NCBI GenBank assembly: GCA_964019695.1
Contig: OZ026520.1
Coordinates: 90,524,913-90,588,912, forward strand
Reading direction: 5' to 3'
Source of the DNA: Loripinus fragilis
Taxonomy: Eukaryota; Mollusca; Bivalvia; Lucinida; Lucinidae
Length of the DNA: 64,000 nt
The first letter of the stretch is position 1. Every line of letters begins with the position of its first letter. Shown piece after piece: positions 18,421 to 30,537 of this stretch. Both the position numbers and the translations under genes were made by a program. The notes under the pieces are model-generated. The model worked only from the letters and a program-made list of their open reading frames with translations. It was not told the origin of the DNA and did not search any database.

Positions 18421-20227
18421 AATATTTACGGGACAACTTTCTGCTGATCGGATATTTCCGTATATACCCGATAACGAGTGTATTAGAACAAGTACTGGCT
18501 TTTTAAACCAATAGCAGTCATTTAGCTTTTGAAATAACAGGAGCAACTAGTTTGCTGCAACATTAATACATCGTCTGTGCACGTTTTTACTTTATTTCCC
18601 CATATTATTGTTTTTTGTAATAACAAACTCTCATCAGAGTGTGCAGATTCCTGTAAATTCGTTTCATATTCGAAGGTTTAATTGTTGGGGGTCTTATCCT
18701 CGTTGATGTCGAGAACTGGCTTGATAATGCTTGAAAGTACAATGGCTATTTAAAAATAAATAAAAAGGAAAAAATGAGTCTGATAGTACGCTAAGGTTTC
18801 ACAACTAGCCCCCTAAACGCAGTTAAAAAGTTGTTTATTGGCCAATCAATCAATCAAACTTTATTCACTCAGTTACATGATACATGTAAAACATGAGGCA
18901 GCAGTACATACAAAATAGCATATAATTTACGTTATGGCGGCGGCTTACATACATTCACACATACGCACACACACTTTACCATCGAGGGTAACTGTGGCAA
19001 GAAAATTCGCTTGTTAAGCAAACATTTCAAATCAAATCAGTTTGATTTAATTTGATTTAAAAGGTGAAGCAAAAGACTAGCAGTGGAGAGCTGGATCAGT
19101 AACCTGAGTCTGAGGTAACTGACTGTCTCTACACCGGTAGAATTCAGTATATATACTTTTGAGAGGTCTCTCGACACAGGTGTGTAGAACTACTCTGAGC
19201 GTGGGTTTCTCCTAAAATAAAACCAACAATACGATTTGCAAACAAGTCCGGGACATTTTGGCCCAAAGCAAACTTGGCATTTAATCGGCACATAAATTCG
19301 GCCCCTCATAATTCAGTGCATTTGATGCAAAAAAACGTTTAAGAGAACCATATGGGACAATATCAGCTGTTATCGGTTTTAGCTGCCCGATTATCTCCCT
19401 TGAATAATGACCACTCCAGCAACTTACCTGTTGAAATCTGTGGCATCAATTACACAGGAAAGTATACAAACCTTTAAATAAATTATCAATAACTAAATTA
19501 TTATTAAGTTGCCATTGTTTTATAAGTTATCAAAAGAAAATTTAATGTTTTATCTTTACAATGATATAAACAAATATGAAATAACCTAATGTTTAGTTTT
19601 GTCAAATTATTAATCTTTTTAACTGGTAAAAATCCCATTCATCTCTATGTAAATTGTATGAAAATGCTTAGGGTGAGCATTTTATTACCCCCAAAAAATC
19701 ATATTCTGATATTTTCTCGATGTTTTATAAGTTATAAATGGTATCTCTATCATCTAGCAATTTTAACCATATAAGTTTCATAAAAATAAATTAAATTTTA
19801 GTTCTGTCATTTTTAGGTTGAAAATTGAGTTTTAGCGCCTTCTTGCCCAAGCGTTTAAAAGGGCGGAAAAAATGTCTAAGTCCTAATTGGTTTGCGGGTC
19901 TATAATGCTCCCGCACTATTCGATACACTTAGATATATCGAGTTTTTAAAAGAAAGGGAAAGCTTAGCTGATTGGGAGACATGATTGTGAAAAATATATA
20001 TTATTTTTTGTAAAATGTAAGAAGTAAAATACCACTGACCATGACAAATCGCCGAAATAAAAATCATTTTATTACAAGCTGCTTCATTTTTTTTTTTTCA
20101 TTTTTTTTTTATTATTTAAGTATAGCAATTACTATAATTATTATTATTATTATTTTTAACGCCTTTTTATTACAAAAGAAATTAATTTGAAGACTTCATC
20201 TGGCAGAATATTCGTACTTCATTCTCA
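18421..20227. other. non-coding AT-rich stretch
   Basis: No gene was recognised. Near 18843 a (CAAT)n run next to AAACTTTATTC resembles the 3' tail of a LINE on the minus strand, with low confidence. T-rich and (TTA)n runs occur at 20085-20160. Confidence 0.4.
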
Positions 20228-20404
20228 CACCGGATAGGCGACATTCGAAAACGTAAATATGATCGGCATAGTTAGAAACAGAGTTTTTGATTGCTATTTG
20301 TCACCCGACTGGTGACAAATGGCAACCGAAAACACTGTTTCTAGCGATTTTTGATCCGCGTTCGTCGGTTGTTTAGGTCGTTTTCGATTGTCACCTATCC
20401 GGTG
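20228..20404. mobile_element. palindromic MITE-like element
   Basis: CACCGGATAGG at the left end pairs with CCTATCCGGTG at the right end. The whole 177 bases fold back with the apex at CGACTGG, between TTTGTCACC and GGTGACAAA. A relative lies at 44938-45090. Confidence 0.65.
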
Positions 20405-21343
20405 TTACTCAGGTACCATTTTAGGATTTTGAGACGCTCATAACGGGATATGCGATAATCCAAAGGTGTCAGATACTCCCTGAGGCTAAATGTCTTATCT
20501 TGATTGCAATGAAATACTGATTTTACGGGTTTTACTAAATATACGACTATGTATAAACTGTCCTTCTACTAAAAACTTATGCATATATAAATGCGACATG
20601 GTTATGCATCAGACACCCAGGCTGATCTCAGTCTCAATTCACTGTACACCTATCTTACTAGTTTTGTTGTGCGGCTTCTCGTTTAGGGTCTTTACTGTTC
20701 AGTATAATAACCTATTTCAGTCAAAGTACCAAAACTGTCACTTCATGGGCAGATGCTCAGACTGCGCAAATGATTTCGTTTGCAATTCTACTATTGTTTA
20801 AGCTTTGGCAGCTGTGCAAGAATTGTAAAAAGACATGCATATATTATGCCGAAGATTCCTACAAATGAATAATCTGGAAAACGGATCCCGCATAAGCAAC
20901 AGTGTAGATCCAGATACTTCATATCAAGACATCTCTCCGGGCCTGTATTGCTATCAATAATTAACACTTTAATAAATTGTAAACTTATGATAGAATTTTT
21001 AGTGAGGCCATTTAACTCTTCGGGGAATTTTCAACTTGAGCGAACGGCAAAGGTCCTGGTGAGATTGCACAGCGCAGACTGCTGTTTTCAGAATGCACAG
21101 GTTTAAACAAATCCCTTCATACCGGCCTGATCGGGACCAGAAAGAACCAGATCTGACCAAAAACAATTTACAAAAGGTAACGCTATTTCAGCAGCAAACA
21201 GCAATTGGGCTGATCAGACTGCGCAGATAAGCTATTATGCGCATTTGTTGTTCGCCTATGTTTAACTGAAAATTCATGCATCTAGGGAGTGGTGACAAGA
21301 AACTGCCATGCACTCTGAGGAATAGCCTCCATCTGTAGGAGTG
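20405..21343. other. non-coding, nothing named
   Basis: Words such as GATCAGACTGCGCAGA recur near 21215 and are shared with the MITE families at 30538 and 41577. I see no open frame of substance. Confidence 0.4.
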
Positions 21344-21675
21344 TAGGACAAAAGCCCACGAGGACAAAAGCCCACTGGACAAAAGCCCACTAGGACAAAA
21401 GCCCACTGCCATGTCTTTTAACACCCAAATTAACTTGTTTGTCACAACATACAGGAGAAATAATAGTGTCGGTGAAAACACACTGCAGCGGTGTGATATA
21501 CCCTGAAGGAGGAGTCTGAACAGGGTTAACAGTTTTATAAAAGACTTGCACCTATTTTTTCAAAGAAGTTGGCTTTTGTCCACCCTGCCAAATTAAGCAG
21601 TGGGCTTTTGTCCAGTAGGATATTGTCCAGTGGGCTTTTGTCCTAGTGGGCTTTTGTCCCAGTGGGCTTTTGTCC
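21344..21675. repeat. inverted minisatellite arms, unit GGACAAAAGCCCACTA
   Basis: The left end has four direct copies of an AGGACAAAAGCCCACT-type unit (21344-21411). The right end has four copies in reverse complement (about 21599-21675, unit AGTGGGCTTTTGTCC). About 190 bases separate them. The arms can pair in several registers. Confidence 0.75.
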
Positions 21676-22599
21676 GTTCCCCATCTGTATATATTTATTA
21701 ACCGATGCGATATTTATTTGGATTCTTCAAGTATTGAAGAAAGGTAGGATTTATAGAGAGTGAACTTGTGTTCTGTAATTGTATTACAGCAAATACGGTA
21801 TAAAATAACTCACTTGTTCGTCACGAGAAATTCATGGAATTTCCTTAGTTTAGCTCATGTTAGGTCAAGAAACTCGTGATTTAAGTGCAATGATTGTTCA
21901 GCAAGGGTATAAATCATCATTTATGATTTTGTATGGTCATTCGAGGCTAGACAGACCAAATGAGAAATTCTGTTCGGTTTATGTGCGATTACCCACCCAC
22001 TCACCCTCATGGTTCGAAAAATGTTTGGTTATGTAGACTTGAAAGTTATACAGCAAAACGTTTTAAGATATTCCACGAATTTTTGACTTCATATGATATT
22101 TGATTGGTTATCAGTTTCTTTCAGATAGGCTGTAAAATTGAGAAATTGGTTTTATGGATGAGTTGATGCACAATGTGTTTTGAACCTTGAGCTACTCCCT
22201 AAGCAAGGAACTACATTTGGAACGAAGGATGCTGGCTGGCTGTACATTTTTTGTTATGAAATTTTGTCTTATGAATAAAGAGAAAGTGCTCAGGTCTGTG
22301 CTTGCCATCACACACGTATATGTTGTTACGTTTTGATATCTTATTCTTTAAGATATAGTACAAAGAAGTATTGACGGTTATGATGTACACGAATATAGGC
22401 GTGTACATCATAACAGTTGGTAATTCTAGGTAGTGTATCTGGTTTCCAAAAATTAAGAAGTCTAGGTAATAAATAATTTATGTTTCGTCTGAATGAAATG
22501 AAAGAGAACATAAAGGTGAGATTGCCACAAAAGATGAGTTCATAAAAGATAACCAAAGACTACTTAGACAGTGGCCTACTGTGGATTTCCAATAACTTG
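21676..22599. other. non-coding, nothing recognised
   Basis: AT-rich sequence without supported features. The minus-strand frames of 66-71 codons show no family features. Confidence 0.4.
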
Positions 22600-23640
22600 T
22601 TAAGGACATATGCTACTAAATACTTCCCATATTGAAATATTTTCAATACTTTGCATACAGTTTGTTTTATGCATGGGCTATCCATTTATGAAATAAAAAG
22701 GATATGTCACCGTGCTTATTTTTTCAGAATCTCATATTGAAGTTTACAGCATTTGACCAATTTTCTAGAAATATAAAATAATAACACTAGTCCTAATTAT
22801 CGAGCTAAAACGGTTGTAATCTTCAGCCAGCTTCTTTCTTTTAACTTAAATTACTGCCCATGACCTCAAACTTTTAAGAAAATGTGCATATTTACTTGTT
22901 ATCCCATGCTGTGACAAGATACTGCATGATATATTTTGGCAATTCGTCGAAAAATGGAATTTGTTTTTAGAATAAATCAGGTATTAAAAAATCTGATATT
23001 GAAAATCTTGAAAATTTATTTTTAACTCATGGACTATTATAATACCTTTCAGAAAAAAAGAATAAAAATCTGGGGTCACCGAACTAATTCTCTTTCTAGA
23101 GGGACAAATTTAACCCCACCCCCATAGGCTTCATGCGTAATTCAATATAAAAAGTTCGGGGATGACCATTTCGGTCGTTTTGATGATGCCATTTTACTAG
23201 TATATGAAGTAATTTAGCATTAAAATGTTAAAAAAGAAAGAAAAAACACACTGAAAATATGTGCGCATCCGGGAATCGATCCTGGTGCTCTGGCTTTGTA
23301 GCCATACACGCTTACCACTAGGCCACGAGGTCAGGTCGTGCGCCGCTCGAAATAACCATACAAATAGTATAGACTCGGCCACTATCGTATTCGTAACCAG
23401 GGTTATTGTGTACGTCGTTTGATTTCGACTGAGCTACGTTTATCTGTCTTTAGTGCTGAGACGATCAGTTCTGAAAAAATGTCAATAGATATTTCGAACA
23501 CTTTAATTAGTTATTTTGTGAAGCAAATGTCGGAACACCGATATGACATAAGAATATCGGAAGCTGTGTTGATCCGAATCCGTTAAGGGTCGAAAGACAG
23601 GACCCAGACAACTTTCCCCGCTTGCCGCATATGTCTTTAA
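22600..23640. repeat. long dispersed repeat, right copy of an inverted pair
   Basis: Reverse complement of 4223-5316 with scattered mismatches and small deletions. It includes the inverted tRNA-like head at 23260-23345. Confidence 0.7.
23260..23345 (-). repeat. tRNA-like SINE head, minus strand
   Basis: Reverse complement of the head at 4560-4640, with the same A and B boxes. Not a functional tRNA. Confidence 0.5.
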
Positions 23641-23753
23641 TTGATTATTATGCTGATATGGTTCATAGACCATAACACATACTGCTGTTGCTTCCTGGGT
23701 GTAACAATATCTATATACATGTTCTGTTTTTGTAAATATCTCTTTTCAAATAT

Positions 23754-23940
23754 GAGCGCAGTGGCTCAGAGGTAGAGTGCTTGACTGGAGACATAAGGGC
23801 CGCGGGTTCGAGCTCACCATCGTCACTGCATTGTATCTTTGAGCAAGACACATTTATGCTTGCTTAGTACTGGTTCAACCCAGGAAGACCTGTCCCGACG
23901 AAACTGAAAAATTGTTGACAGGGACGTAAAGCATTGTCAT
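23754..23940 (+). mobile_element. tRNA-derived SINE, family B
   Basis: The head has A-box-like TGGCTCAGAGG and B-box-like GGGTTCGAGC. A body follows that contains TTGAGCAAGACAC, TACTGGTTCAACCCAGGAAG, CTGTCCCGACGAAACTG and the tail GGGACGTAAAG. The same body occurs at 43866-44016, 26531-26757 and (minus strand) 26828-26993. Confidence 0.65.
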
Positions 23941-24870
23941 CGACCGGAAGCATTTTATCAAATACTGACCTGTCTGATTTGAGCACTGTGGGTACATCTG
24001 ACATATTTGTTTACCAAATGCGTCACAATGTGATTCGCCCGATTGGCTGATTCAATATTGTTTATCAAGCGCGTCATCACGTGTCACTGAAATGGTTTCA
24101 ATGAAAATGCCATGCGGAGAATGTTTTCAAAAATGTTTTAGCGCAAACAATATGATCAGTCTATGACTGAATACCGTAATACCTATCATTGTTAGGATTT
24201 GGCTACCCAACATGACTAGATATCTCCAATGAAGGATTATCTATAGGCATTTAACGCTTGTTACTTTTTAACGTAGGTGTTTTGAGTAATGTGCACCGCG
24301 TAACAGCACAAACCCGATTTTTCAGTCGCGATGTCCCATAGCAGACAGGTCGATCCTTTAGTATCGCACATGCGCAGACAATGGGACGTAAAGAATCAAA
24401 TCAAACAAAACAAAATATTTTATTAGCCATTTTAAATCTATATTTTTCTCTGGTGAGTTTGAACAATGACCTATATAAAATACGTCACTGGTTACATGTA
24501 AAAGTAGGAATGGATGAGTATTTCTCTTTAAATATTCAATTATATTTTCATAATTTTCTTCATTTCACTCTTGTTTGTAGATTGTGTATGCTCGCTCTTT
24601 AGAATCGCATCAGTACGGTGGTTCTGTGAAGTACCATCAATTTATGTTTTGCGAACCCACCCCCACCAAAAGAAAAAAAAAGAAAGGAATGCTTCCTTTC
24701 TTTTTTGTGGGGTTGGGGGTTGGGTCGAAAAGGACACATATCATGATTTAGCGCATGAGTATACATATTTTTCTACACGTCTGGTCTACTCTCTCGGACA
24801 CGATCGAGATATGTAACCACGAGATGAGCCTGCTGGTTTTGCATCGGATTATCGATATATTGATTCTTTC
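23941..24870. other. non-coding, fragments only
   Basis: A lone GGGACGTAAAG tail at about 24383 suggests a truncated SINE. Two frames of 73 and 81 codons around 24381-24816 have no recognisable features. Confidence 0.35.
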
Positions 24871-25119
24871 CATGCGCGGATCCAGAAAGTTTTGTAAGAG
24901 GGGGTCAACTCTGCAACACTGACAATATATTTTTTAGGGGAGAGAGGATCCAAATACCACTAAAAGCGGGCCAACATCGGCCCGCCAGCGAAATGCCATT
25001 TAGCTTGATAGCTTTGAGAATTTCAGGGGATCCGGACCAGTACTGCTAAGAAACCCTATATTTTTGTGATTTTTTAGGGGGGGTCCGGACTCCCTGCCCC
25101 CCTCTGGATCCGCGCATGC
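24871..25119. mobile_element. MITE family D, copy 1
   Basis: It starts CATGCGCGGATCCAGA and ends TCTGGATCCGCGCATG, perfect 16-base terminal inverted repeats. The interior has GGGCCAACATCGGCCCGCCA and a G-run followed by GTCCGGACTCC. Other copies: 43551-43833, 49421-49740, 56781-57074, 57279-57527. Confidence 0.75.
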
Positions 25120-25533
25120 TTTGGAACACCCAACTTATATTGGGGGAGGAGTAGGTGGGGGGGGGGTCTCGGTAATTCAGAAAACCTTAAATCAGGACGG
25201 TTCCATCGGTTAAGAAAGTGTTTAGATGCTTTTTATAACGACTCCAGGGGAAGAAAACAAAATTTACTTGTCAAGAGGTAAGAGGGCCTGGATAGGCCGG
25301 GTTAACCCACCCTTACTTTGGGAAATCGACAAACAGTGCTAATCCAGATTAGACGCTACATGGTTCGCCGTCTGATCAGGGTCGCCACAGTTTGCTAAAC
25401 ATAATGTTTGAATAAACATGACAAATACCGCCCAAGAGCTGATGTGGACTGGACCAATTCAGGACATTTCATTAGACATAAATGGGAGATAAGAGACGCG
25501 TTGTATCCTAACAAAAAGTTTTATAATTTGCAG
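25120..25533. other. non-coding with G-runs
   Basis: Short G-runs occur at 25140-25167. Nothing else could be identified; the frame at 25408-25596 runs into the SINE that follows. Confidence 0.35.
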
Positions 25534-25813
25534 TTTTACGTCCCAGTCAGCAGCTACGGTCATGTCGGGACGGTCAGTTCACCTAACAAAGCTTGAACAA
25601 GCGGTAACAAGTACTTCGTGCACATACTTTTGGCTTTTCCTGACTTGACCCTTCTTGAAAGAATCAACGGAATAGTGGAGAATGACCGTAGAAATTAATC
25701 TATTTCATGATCAATCTTCACAAAAGTATCGGACCGGGCCGGGATCAAACTCACTGCCCCCTTGATCTGCAGTCAGACACGCATCTGTAATTACCGACTG
25801 CGCTACACGGCCT
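25534..25813 (-). mobile_element. tRNA-derived SINE, family A, minus strand
   Basis: Read on the minus strand, the head has A-box-like TAGCGCAGTCGG and B-box-like GTTTGATCCCGG. The body contains GATTGATCATGAAAT and TCTACGGTCATTCTCC and ends in TGGGACGTAAA. The plus-strand relative is at 40641-40975. Confidence 0.65.
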
Positions 25814-26530
25814 GGTGTTAACAAATATGTAAAGATCACAAGAGATGACTGCCTGCTGGTAATATTTATAAGCAGTTTGGATGTAACTCAGGTCGTAAAA
25901 TGTCCGGCTCTGTATCTAAACTGCTTGAAACTAGGTGAGCCTTATATCTACATTTAGGAATGGCTAAAACGGGAATGATGTTAAATAGTTTCGTCGGACC
26001 TCATCTGGATTGACTTGATTGAACAGTGCAAAGCCAGGTCATGTGCATCAACGCGCGACAGTCGCTCTGTGTCTTCACTGTGTGCGTTTTACCAGTTTAT
26101 CTGTTTTGTACATTCTCGTTTCGGGACATTTTGTTAGTAGCGAAAACCCAGAGAGACAACATCCATCGTTTAAAAATCTTTGTTTAAATAGTATCTTATG
26201 TATAATTCTATTCCACCGATGAACATCTAACGGGCAGGTCAGACTCCGTCCAGATGACGAATAATGCATTTACTGGTTAGTACCAACAACATCTTTAGAT
26301 GGCATGGGTGTGCAGGCTGACCCGTTTGTTGCATACAACAAAATCATGAATTTTGCCGTAACGAACCTGCTTGATCTGTAGAGTTATTTGTGAAGTAGCG
26401 ACTGATCAAAGTCGTTGGACTCTTTTCTAATATACATGTACAGACAGTATCTAGCTGTGCCTAGTGAAAACTTTAACATGTTTATGTCCTACACTCGTTA
26501 AAACCAGTCTGGAAACCATTGCACCTGGCA
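25814..26530. other. non-coding, possible diverged hairpin
   Basis: AGCAGTTTGGATGTAACTCA (25871) and TGTATCTAAACTGCTTGAAA (25911) form loose arms similar to the PLE 3' UTR hairpin. Otherwise nothing is recognised. Confidence 0.35.
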
Positions 26531-26757
26531 TAGCGACTTGGCTGGTAGAGCGTCAGACGCGGGGGGGGGGGGGGGGGGTGGGGGGGGGGTTAGTGACCTA
26601 TATACGTCACTAACTGGGGATAGAAGGGTCTGAGACTCACCAGTCACTGGGCAAGACTGCGACACTTTATCCGCTGCTGTGTACTGGTTCAAGCCGGGAT
26701 GACGGGGAAATTGTCCCGACATGCCTGTAAAAATTGTTGACTGTTATGTAAAGAATT
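26531..26757 (+). mobile_element. SINE family B, diverged, with poly-G insertion
   Basis: The head GCTGGTAGAGCGTCAGACGC is followed by a G-run (26562-26589). The body GTACTGGTTCAAGCCGGGAT and a decayed tail TTATGTAAAG follow. Confidence 0.5.
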
Positions 26758-26827
26758 AGCACAAACAAATTCAAACCAGTCTAGTCATAGTTGTTATTGT
26801 TTGATTTTTTTGTGTGTGTGATTTGAT

Positions 26828-26993
26828 TCTTTACGTCCCAGTCAAAAAATCAGCTATGTCGGGACGGGTCATCCTGTGTTGTTCCTGTACTGAGCAAAAT
26901 CAGTGCGTCTTGCTCGAGGTCACAATGCAAGCTTGGACCCGCAACTCCTCGGTCTCAAGTCAAGCTCTCTACCACCGAGCCACTGAGCCCCCC
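26828..26993 (-). mobile_element. SINE family B, minus strand
   Basis: On the minus strand it starts GGCTCAGTGGCTCGGTGG, has CGCAC and GACCCGTCCCGACATAGC body words and ends GGGACGTAAAG. Confidence 0.6.
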
Positions 26994-27138
26994 TTTTGCT
27001 GTTTGAAGAAAATGCAATGTAGTTTTATTAACACAGTTATGCGGGATAAAATTGTATAAACGGGATTGCTAGTTATTTCGTTTGCTGCGTGCTTTTTTTG
27101 TGCGTTTTTTATACCCTGCCTCGAGCGGTAGCTCATTT

Positions 27139-27345
27139 GAGCCGTGTCATAAGATTGCCGCCATCAATGTGGCATTTTTACTTGAATAGAATGCAACAAG
27201 CCTATGCAACCACCTTTTTAGCTTAAACACTCCAAATGATGTTCGGTCAGTAACTTAAATACTGCTTCTAGCAAAGTCTCTGATCAGACTGCGCGTATGC
27301 GCAGGCAGGTCTGAGCCTTTGCTGGTCGCACATACCACATTGTTA
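27139..27345. mobile_element. MITE family C, truncated and diverged copy
   Basis: It begins GAGCCGTGTCAT and carries the typical core CTGATCAGACTGCGCGTATG and GGTCGCACATACCACATTG. It ends before the right terminal repeat. Confidence 0.5.
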
Positions 27346-28439
27346 TTGGTCTGCACTGTTTGCGAAGGATCCATATTGGGCTTCAACCCTTTTATACCTA
27401 TAACTCCTTATCGTGTACTTTGGCAAACAGTAAAGACCTAGATTTCATCAGGGTCTTCACTGTTTGCCTACTGGTAGACAAAATGATTTTCAGGAATAGA
27501 AATGCAAATTTCATTTGCAAATTGTAACACGTGACACCTCAATACCGTGACACAATAGACCATCCCAAACCAGAAGGAATAATCTATTAGTGCCTAAAGG
27601 GGTAATAAAATGGAGACAGAGATCTAAACACAGTTTCGGTGATGTGTATTTTAAGAGCCATTACACGATTATAAGGTTAGTACTGAGGTATTAACCAGAT
27701 GTCATTTTTTTGCTCGGGGTATTGCAGACTTCCTGTTTTCAAAAGCCGTACCAAATGAAAAACACATTCCTACTTGTGGACTTCGAGAAAATATTAATCC
27801 TTTTCATTCTGGATACCAGTAAATATCTACTTTGGCAAACAGTGACGACTCAGATGTCTCAGCCACCGACACAACAGGCATTTTCGGACAGATTTTGAAC
27901 TACATTGTATATTAATTCATTAGTTCTTAAATAAGTGACAGTGCTTCTTTTCTGTAGCGCGCGAACGGTGCGACGAACGGCGAATCGTCCCCTGAGAAAA
28001 CTGAGATCGTTTATATGAGGACAGCAAAGGTGCAGATCAGCCTACACAGTTGCACAAAATGGTTTGCAGCCTTACTGTTGGTATCCATGAAAATATTTCA
28101 AATTGAATTTGGAAGTATCCTAGCTGATCAGACCAGTTTGCGCTCTATACGGTTGGAAACTCTATGGCCTTTTACCATGGTGTGGCTAAAAAGCGATCGT
28201 ACCACACGTCTGCTTCCGGAAATCGCCGAGTCAGCGTAGTAATATTTATGAAAGTGCGAAGATATTTTTATATCAATTTAATGCTTTGATTTTATTAAAA
28301 ATCAAATAAACTAAATCGTTAACTAGTTTCTATATATATTTAATGTTTTGGGTGCTGTAGTTGCTTTTTTATAGGAAATATAGCTCATTTTTAGACGCAC
28401 TATCTTTTTGCTATTTCAACCCAACCGATCCCGTCGTTT
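27346..28439. other. non-coding
   Basis: A short palindrome AAACAGTAAAGACC...GGTCTTCACTGTTTG lies at 27427-27467. Nothing coding is recognised. Confidence 0.4.
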
Positions 28440-28775
28440 TACTATAGGTTAGGTGCAAATCTGGGGTGTTTTTCGCACGGAGACGTTTCCGTGATGAAGT
28501 ATTTGGAATGCATATGGCGATTTATGTAAGCATTTAGTCTTAAATTCGAGTACCGATCTGGATGATCGGTACTCGAATCTATTCCTAAATGCTTACATAA
28601 AATCGCCTTGTACATACTAAATACTTTAACATGATTGAAGTCTGTATTCTTTTAGGCATATGGCATGTTTTTCTATACAACATTAACACCAATATCTATC
28701 ACTTCCGGTCTACGAAGTACCGGCAACACGCGTAAATACCAGCAAATCGACGTATACATTTACCAGTGTGGTATT
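28440..28775 (-). repeat. dispersed repeat pair, minus copy interrupted by a hairpin
   Basis: Reverse complement of 18241-18420 but split by the hairpin 28497-28626. The outer part (ACGGAGACGTTTCCGTG) is left of the hairpin and the main part is right of it. Confidence 0.6.
28497..28626. repeat. fold-back hairpin, 60-base arms
   Basis: Arms 28497-28556 and 28564-28626 both contain GGCGATTT-ATGTAAGCATTTAG and CGAGTACCGATC or their complements. The apex is only a few bases (TGGATGA). It sits inside a dispersed repeat whose other copy lacks it. Confidence 0.75.
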
Positions 28776-29911
28776 GGCACAAACCCTTTTTGTTTATTCC
28801 TTTATTATTATTCCTAATCAATTAATTAACGCACACTGAAGCAAACTTATAAACGAACACATTAAAGTGTTTATATGATAGATCAGAAAGTAAAACTCTG
28901 TCATACCAAAGTTTAATTCTATAAATAAACCAAGACTTTGCCAAGACGCTACAAGTCATTTCAATTCAAAATGTCGGGTTCGTCTTGCACTCAATCCGAG
29001 CAAAGGTACATGTATCCTCATTTCAAAAAATAACACTTTTCACATCAACATTAAATATGACACAGAAACAACATTATACTCATTGAGATGTTTGATTGTT
29101 TGAAGATGTCGCTGACTGCCATGATTTAAAATGAATATGAATCAATCGATTTGACACAATCGGACTCGCCGTTTCTTTTCCGTAATAACATGAAAACAGT
29201 TGCTACATTTGTATGTAAGTAAGTAAGTAAGTAAATGTTTAATTATCGTGACCTGTGCATTATACAGTATTGTATAACAACATATGAAGACAAAGTTGCA
29301 CCCGACCCACTGGGTCTATAAGTCACCACATACTATTATGTAATCGAATATCAGGAAAATGAGTGATATGCATATTCCGTAATACAGAGTTCACATTTAG
29401 GTAAATCTACAAATGCAAATTTGGTTCACGTCAATTTCAAGCAATACTTATAAGTGTATGAGCAAGTCACTCGTTTTTTTCATGCACTTTGCACTTCTCT
29501 ATAAGCTGTACGGCATTGACATTTTCACGATTATTCATTTAACATAGAAGACGATGTTCTTCTTTTAAAAAAAAACTAAAATATTGTTGACAAACACAAA
29601 TGCCGTCAAATTAATTGTTAAAAATTCAAAATTTAAACCGGAAGTGTGAAATAGTCATGAAAGATTTAGCGCCGCAGAATATACTGATCGAGTTCTGTTG
29701 GGGTTTGTCTACCATGTTCAGGTGAAACAAAACGTACACAATGATTTTACGTGTACTACTGACGATTTTTAGTAATCTCGAAAAATATGATTTTTTTTTT
29801 CATTTTTTTTTAAATGCGTAAAAAATCACCGTATATCAAGTTTTATTTTTTGTGGTAGACTGGCATCAGTCCACTAAATTTATATAATTAGAGATTATCT
29901 CATGGCATTTT
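28776..29911. other. non-coding with (GTAA)n microsatellite
   Basis: A short GTAA microsatellite lies at 29214-29233. No gene or larger repeat is recognised. Confidence 0.4.
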
Positions 29912-30011
29912 GGTTATCGCCCGAAGTATCAACCCGAGACCCCATTATCAGCCCGAGAGCTTTAGCTCGAGGGCTGATAATGGTCGAGGGTTGATACGAG
30001 GGCTGATAACC
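29912..30011. repeat. fold-back hairpin, apex GAGAGCTTTAGCTC
   Basis: GGTTATCGCCCG pairs with CGAGGGCTGATAACC, TATCAACCC with GGGTTGATA, and CATTATCAGCCC with GGGCTGATAATG. The apex is GAGAGCTTTAGCTCGAG. Confidence 0.75.
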
Positions 30012-30094
30012 AGTTGGCGGGAAAGAGCTTATCGCATATGCAGACTTTGGGTTATCACGGCAAATTGTGTCTTAAATATGTGATAATTACATTT

Positions 30095-30425
30095 ATCATA
30101 TGACGTCGCGTCTGGGAGTGAAATAACGCCATGCAATAAAATCGATAAACCACTAGTGGTTTATAGATTTACGGGAAACGTTATGACGCCCATAACAACG
30201 TTGCGTACATAATGACAAAATTATAACGTTTTACGCCAGAAATGAGATTTCAAAGTATTTGTCATATGATAAATAGAATCTAACATTCGTGCTCTTGTAT
30301 TATTGAATTTATTAAACTCGTTGCGAAAAAGAGATAAAATGCTCGGCAAGCTTCGCATTTTATCTCTTTTCCCCAACTCGTTTAATAAATTCAATAAAAC
30401 ATGAGCACTCATGTAAGATCCTATA
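30095..30425. repeat. 330-bp repeat with hairpin, left member of an inverted pair
   Basis: Reverse complement of 32485-32815. The outer part includes TATGACGTCGCGTCTGGGAG and AAACCACTAGTGGTTTA. The inner part is a hairpin (30280-30422) with arms AATTTATTAAAC-CGTT and AAAGAGATAAAATG and apex CTCGGCAAGCTTCG at 30342-30355. Confidence 0.75.
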
Positions 30426-30537
30426 TCTATAATTATATTTGACTAGTTATGAAAAACCCAATCTTATAAAAATTCTATCCTCTCTGATAGTCAAAGTTGA
30501 TGTCCAAGCCAAAGACAACTCCAATAAAGTTTATAAA

